Assembly: GCA_009782565.1 (NCBI GenBank) | Contig: WRIU01000007.1 | Coordinates: forward strand, 1-64,000 | Direction of reading: 5' to 3' | Source of the DNA: Betaproteobacteria bacterium | GTDB taxonomy: Bacteria > Pseudomonadota > Gammaproteobacteria > Burkholderiales > Rhodocyclaceae | Length of the DNA stretch: 64,000 nt | Part shown: one piece after another, positions 60,439-64,000 of the stretch | Layout: the number at the start of each line of letters is the position of its first letter | Numbering within the stretch: the stretch's first letter is position 1 | Made by a program: the position numbers and the translations under genes | The notes under the pieces: model-generated | What the model was told of the DNA's origin: nothing | What the model saw: the letters and a program-made list of their open reading frames with translations, nothing else | Database searches by the model: none

Positions 60439-60969
60439 ATGACTGATAACACAATCACCCGGCGCACTTTCCTGAAACTGAGTGGAAGTAGCGTGGCCGC
60501 CACCGCCGCAGTCGTTGCCACCCCAGCTACTGCTGCGGGCAAGAATGCACCCGTGCCTGACACAAGTCGAACACTCCTTCCCTATCCACGGCATTCTGTT
60601 GCCCCCATTACGCAATTCACGCAAGGTAAGCCGGTATCGTTCAATTACCCGGATGCCTCGTCACCATGCCTTGCCGTAAAACTGGGGGTACCTGCCCCTG
60701 GTGGTGTCGGGCCAGATAAAGATATTGTTGCATACAGCATCTTGTGCACACACATGGGCTGCCCGCTAGCCTTCGACAGCGGCAGCAATACCTTCAAATG
60801 CGCTTGTCACTACAGCATGTACGACGCCGAGAAAAATGGCCAAATGATCATAGGACAAGCCACTGAGGATCAGCCCAGAATCCGTCTCTCCTATGACGAG
60901 AAAAGCGGCCAGATTGCCGCCTTGGGAATTGACGGCATGCTGTTTGGACGCCAAGCAAATATCCTGTAA
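60439..60969 (+). CDS. aioB: Arsenite oxidase small subunit (Rieske), AioB
   Basis: 176 residues from ATG 60439, with AAGGAA about eight bases upstream. The N-terminus [13 protein letters not shown] is a Tat signal, exporting the folded complex to the periplasm. The Rieske 2Fe-2S ligands are Cys103 and His105 in CTHMGCP, and Cys121 and His124 in CACHYS. Cys108 and Cys123 are placed to form the extra Rieske disulfide. AioB passes electrons from AioA to a cytochrome. It is 11 bases before aioA. Confidence 0.96.
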   Translation: MTDNTITRRTFLKLSGSSVAATAAVVATPATAAGKNAPVPDTSRTLLPYPRHSVAPITQFTQGKPVSFNYPDASSPCLAVKLGVPAPGGVGPDKDIVAYSILCTHMGCPLAFDSGSNTFKCACHYSMYDAEKNGQMIIGQATEDQPRIRLSYDEKSGQIAALGIDGMLFGRQANIL

Positions 60970-60980
60970 CGGAGAAGACT

Positions 60981-63455
60981 ATGAACGACCAAGATCGTAT
61001 AACGCTACCGCCCGTAGGCGCACAACGGACGGATATGACCTGCCATTTTTGCATCGTCGGCTGCGGCTACCACGTGTACAAGTGGCCTGAAGGAACCGAA
61101 GGTGGCCGTGCGCCCACAGAGAATGCGCTGGGCTTAGACTTTCGCAAGCAATTGCCTGTCCTGACGGTTGCGCCGAGACCGACAATGACGAATATCGTCA
61201 CTGATAGAAATGGATCGCGGCACAACATCATGATCATCCCAGACCAGAATTGCGTGGTAAACAACGGTCTCAATTCGACGCGCGGTAGCAAGATGGCGAG
61301 CTACATGTATAACGCAAATAGTCTTACGCGCGATCGTCTCCTTAATCCCCGTTTGTACATCGGCAATCAGTGGGTCGATACCGACTGGGATAACGCGATG
61401 CGTATTTATGCCGGTGTAGTCAAGAGGACGCTTGATAAAGATGGACCGGATGGTCTCGTGTTTTCAGCATTCGACCATGGCGGTGCGGGTGGCGGGTTCG
61501 AAAACACATGGGCGAGTGGCAAGCTGATGTTCACCGCTCTGCAAACACAGATGGTACGCATTCATAATCGACCCGCCTACAATTCGGAATGCCATGCTTC
61601 ACGCGAAATGGGTATTGGCGAGTTGAACAACTCGTATGAAGATGCAGAGTTGGCCGATGTCCTAATTGCGGTGGGCACTAGCGCCTATGAAGCACAAACC
61701 AATTATTTCCTGAATTTCTGGCTTCCGAACCTGCAAGGCGCAACGAACACGAAGAAGAAGAAGCAGTTTCCGGGCGAGACCATACCCACGACACGTATCA
61801 TCTTTGTCGACCCGCGACGTACTTCAAGCATCGCTGCTGCAGAGCATGCCGCCGGTACCGACAACGTGCTTCACCTTGATATTCAGCCTGGCACCGACAC
61901 GGCGCTGTTCAATGGGCTGTTTACCTATGTCGTCGAGCAGGGTTGGATTGATCGCGATTTCATCAACCAACATACCAACGGCTTTGATGAAGCGGTCAAG
62001 GCGAACAGGATGTCGCTGGATGAAACGAGCAAGATTACTGGCATATCTGTGGAAAAACTGCAAAAGGCAGCAGAGTGGGCTTACAGACCCAAGGCGTCCG
62101 GACAGTTGCCTAGGACAATGCACGCTTATGAGAAAGGTATTATCTGGGGCAACGATAATTATCTGATCCAAGCGGCCTTGGTTGATCTCGTCCTTGCCAC
62201 ACGTAATGTCGGGCGTCGGGGAACGGGCGTGGTTCGCATGGGCGGTCACCAGGAGGGATATGCCCGCCCGCCATATCCAGGCAAAAGAAAAATCGACATC
62301 GACCAAGAACTCATTCGTGGAAAGGGTCGGGTGATGACTTGGTGGGGATGCAACGGCTTCCAGACAAGCAACAACTCACATGCATTGCGCGAAGCGGTTA
62401 TGCGCCGTTCTCAAATTGTGAAAGATGCAATATTGAAAGCGCGGAGATCGACTGAGGCGCAATTGGTCGACGCAATCTATGAGGCAACTGGCAAAGGCGG
62501 CCTTTTTATTGCGTCGATAAACCTTTATCCGACCATGTTAGCCGAAGCAGCGCATCTGTTGCTGCCCGCTGCACATGCCGGTGAAACCAATCTGACATCC
62601 ATGAACGGTGAGCGCCGAATGCGCCTTTCACAAAAGTTTATGGATCCGCCTGGCAGCGCGATGGCCGATTCGCTCATTGCAGCAAAAATAGCCAATACGC
62701 TCAAATCGGCTTACCAAGCTGAAGGGAATGCAGCCATGGTGAACCGGTTCAGTGGGTTCGACTGGCGTACCGAGGAAGACGCATTCAATGATGGTTTCAG
62801 GCAGGCAGGCCAGCCCGGTGCCAACAAGATTGACAGCCAAGGAGGTGACACAGGCAATCTCGTTACCTACGAGCGGTTGCGTGCTGCAGGTAATAACGGT
62901 GTCCAGCTCCCTGTAAAGTCTTATACGAGCGGAAAACTAGTCGGTACGGAAATGCTGTACGCCGACTCGAAATTCGATACGCCAGACGGTAAAGCTCGAT
63001 TCAAACCGGCACGGTGGAATGGTTTGCCCCAAACCGTGGAGCGGCAGAAGAAGAAATATCGCTTCTGGATAAACAACGGACGGTATAACGAAGTTTGGCA
63101 AACGGCATATCACGATCAATACAACGATTTCGTCAAGAAACGGTATCCGATGGCCTACATCGAACTGAATCAGAGCGACGCAAAGGAATTGGGCGTGTCT
63201 GCCGGTGACATCGTCGAAGTATTCAACGATTTTGGCTCAACATTCGCAATGGCTTACCCAAGCAAGGATATCAAACCAAACCACACATTTATGATGTTCG
63301 GCTACATCAACGGCATTCAAGGCGATGTAACCACCGACTGGACCGACCGCAACGTGGTTCCCTATTATAAGGGTACGTGGGCAAATCTCCGCAAGGTTGG
63401 CAGCATGGATTCCTACAAACGAGACATCAGCTTCAAAGATCGTTTGTACGCATGA
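60981..63455 (+). CDS. aioA: Arsenite oxidase large subunit (molybdopterin), AioA
   Basis: 824 residues, matching known AioA. The 3Fe-4S ligands are Cys21, Cys24 and Cys28 in [18 protein letters not shown]. The molybdopterin-guanine dinucleotide-binding segments include [28 protein letters not shown] and [19 protein letters not shown]. It oxidises arsenite to arsenate in the periplasm as a heterodimer with AioB, using AioB's Tat signal. A ribosome site GGAGAAG precedes the ATG. No cytochrome or molybdenum-cofactor gene follows; the arsR-arsC gene comes next after a terminator. Confidence 0.97.
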   Translation: MNDQDRITLPPVGAQRTDMTCHFCIVGCGYHVYKWPEGTEGGRAPTENALGLDFRKQLPVLTVAPRPTMTNIVTDRNGSRHNIMIIPDQNCVVNNGLNSTRGSKMASYMYNANSLTRDRLLNPRLYIGNQWVDTDWDNAMRIYAGVVKRTLDKDGPDGLVFSAFDHGGAGGGFENTWASGKLMFTALQTQMVRIHNRPAYNSECHASREMGIGELNNSYEDAELADVLIAVGTSAYEAQTNYFLNFWLPNLQGATNTKKKKQFPGETIPTTRIIFVDPRRTSSIAAAEHAAGTDNVLHLDIQPGTDTALFNGLFTYVVEQGWIDRDFINQHTNGFDEAVKANRMSLDETSKITGISVEKLQKAAEWAYRPKASGQLPRTMHAYEKGIIWGNDNYLIQAALVDLVLATRNVGRRGTGVVRMGGHQEGYARPPYPGKRKIDIDQELIRGKGRVMTWWGCNGFQTSNNSHALREAVMRRSQIVKDAILKARRSTEAQLVDAIYEATGKGGLFIASINLYPTMLAEAAHLLLPAAHAGETNLTSMNGERRMRLSQKFMDPPGSAMADSLIAAKIANTLKSAYQAEGNAAMVNRFSGFDWRTEEDAFNDGFRQAGQPGANKIDSQGGDTGNLVTYERLRAAGNNGVQLPVKSYTSGKLVGTEMLYADSKFDTPDGKARFKPARWNGLPQTVERQKKKYRFWINNGRYNEVWQTAYHDQYNDFVKKRYPMAYIELNQSDAKELGVSAGDIVEVFNDFGSTFAMAYPSKDIKPNHTFMMFGYINGIQGDVTTDWTDRNVVPYYKGTWANLRKVGSMDSYKRDISFKDRLYA

Positions 63456-63463
63456 GCTTCAAA

Positions 63464-63493
63464 CGCCGCTTGCGTCCAGCAGGCGGCATTTTC
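63464..63493 (+). terminator. Rho-independent terminator after aioA
   Basis: GCCGCTTGC at 63465-63473 and GCAGGCGGC at 63479-63487 pair over nine positions (one G-T), loop GTCCA, followed by ATTTTCT. It begins 9 bases after the aioA stop and should separate aioBA from the arsR-arsC gene. Confidence 0.75.
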
Positions 63494-63515
63494 TATAGTT
63501 AGCTTGATTTTGCAA

Positions 63516-63539
63516 TTCCATAACAACGGAAATATGGAA
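63516..63539. promoter_or_regulatory. ArsR-type operator, downstream copy
   Basis: TTCCATA (63516-63522) and TATGGAA (63533-63539) form an inverted repeat with a 10-base spacer that overlaps the ATG of the second arsR. It is the same half-site as at 60079-60118. No convincing -35/-10 pair was found here. Confidence 0.55.
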
Positions 63540-64000
63540 ACATTAGCCGCTGCCGAACTCCTCGCTGCCCTTGGGCACGAATCCCGTTTGTCCATCTTTC
63601 GCCTGCTTGTCGAAGCGGGCGATGATGGCCTATTTGCCAACGTGATTGACGAGCAACTGGACATGGCGCCGGCTACGCTCTCGTTCCACTTAGCTCATCT
63701 GAATCGTGTCGGGTTGATTAAGGGTCAGAAGGAAGGTCGGTTTATCCGCTACTCGGCAGACTACGGTGAAATAGACGAACTAGTCGCATTCCTGACCCAG
63801 AACTGCTGCCAAGGCGGCAACTGCTTGCCGAAAACAGAAGCCTCAAACACCATGGCAAAGCGCCGTGCCAGTCTCCAGAAGACATCATCCCGAAGAGAGG
63901 GAATCATGTCAGATCGTATCTATAACGTCCTATTTTTGTGCACGGGCAATTCTGCGCGCAGCATCCTTGCGGAGTCCATCCTCAATCACATCAGTGGTGG
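63534..64000 (+). CDS. ArsR-ArsC fusion: arsenic repressor joined to LMW-phosphatase-type arsenate reductase (3' end outside window)
   Basis: One open frame runs from ATG 63534 to the window end with no stop (155 residues visible). Residues 1-100 are an ArsR winged helix, with the recognition region ATLSFHLAHLNRVGLI and the metal site Cys91, Cys92, Cys97 (CCQGGNC) near the C-terminus, as in Acidithiobacillus-type ArsR. Residues 100-125 are a Lys/Arg/Ser-rich linker. From Met125 comes arsenate reductase, NVLFLCTGNSARSILAE, with the phosphatase loop Cys136 to Arg142. An internal ATG at 63906 has GAGAGGG just upstream, so separate ArsC could also be made. ArsRC fusions are known in Leptospirillum. 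Confidence 0.85.
   Translation, partial: METLAAAELLAALGHESRLSIFRLLVEAGDDGLFANVIDEQLDMAPATLSFHLAHLNRVGLIKGQKEGRFIRYSADYGEIDELVAFLTQNCCQGGNCLPKTEASNTMAKRRASLQKTSSRREGIMSDRIYNVLFLCTGNSARSILAESILNHISG

Overview
The window reads as chromosomal DNA of a betaproteobacterium (Rhodocyclales- or Nitrosomonadales-like; the genus cannot be fixed from sequence alone). The grounds are GC-rich backbone genes in orders familiar from that class: tig-clpP-clpX-lon-hupB-tRNA-Val, argS-SPOR-dsbA, and a six-gene mla lipid-transport set running into an ABC exporter and murA. Most of the window is housekeeping, with three lower-GC or repeat-rich accessory zones.

Layout: 1-429 is the 3' part of a type VI secretion Hcp gene. 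640-6934 (minus) holds the proteostasis block. 7.1-16.2 kb carries Nnr, a glycosyltransferase, PgpA, PncC, a DUF2322-like protein, PurB, a PilZ protein, DsbA, a SPOR protein and ArgS. 16.3-18.0 kb has a YciA-type thioesterase, tRNA-Leu and a DnaJ-like protein. 18.0-24.5 kb is an AT-richer surface-polysaccharide cluster (O-antigen ligase, GT2 glycosyltransferase, PIG-L deacetylase, Mig-14-like protein, putative glycosyltransferase). It is flanked by a relic and an intact copy of the same glycosyltransferase. 24.5-29.2 kb encodes a peptide ABC importer without its ATPases. 29.3-36.8 kb has FabI, PilU, PrmB and an RND efflux pair. 36.9-45.4 kb has a glycosyltransferase, an RTX-like repeat protein, MiaA and a 1672-residue autotransporter. 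45.8-52.4 kb is one minus-strand operon, mlaF-E-D-A-C-B, ABC exporter, murA. 52.5-59.7 kb has a deoxyinosine glycosylase, a membrane-bound C13 (caspase-fold) peptidase, ThrH, an HD-GYP protein, a DUF1778/GNAT toxin-antitoxin pair, SelD and MnmH.

The last 4 kb is an arsenic module: a decayed arsR with an intact promoter and operator, arsenite oxidase aioB and aioA, then a second arsR whose frame runs without a stop into an arsenate reductase (an ArsR-ArsC fusion, cut by the window end). Three copies of a GC-rich nested palindrome (REP/BIME-like) lie between genes, and in two of them the repeat supplies the stop codon of the neighbouring gene.

The observations most worth following are the arsenic module's promoter layout and fusion gene, the stop-codon-associated repeats, and the C13 peptidase with 11-residue helical repeats. 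No CRISPR array, rRNA or complete insertion sequence was seen.
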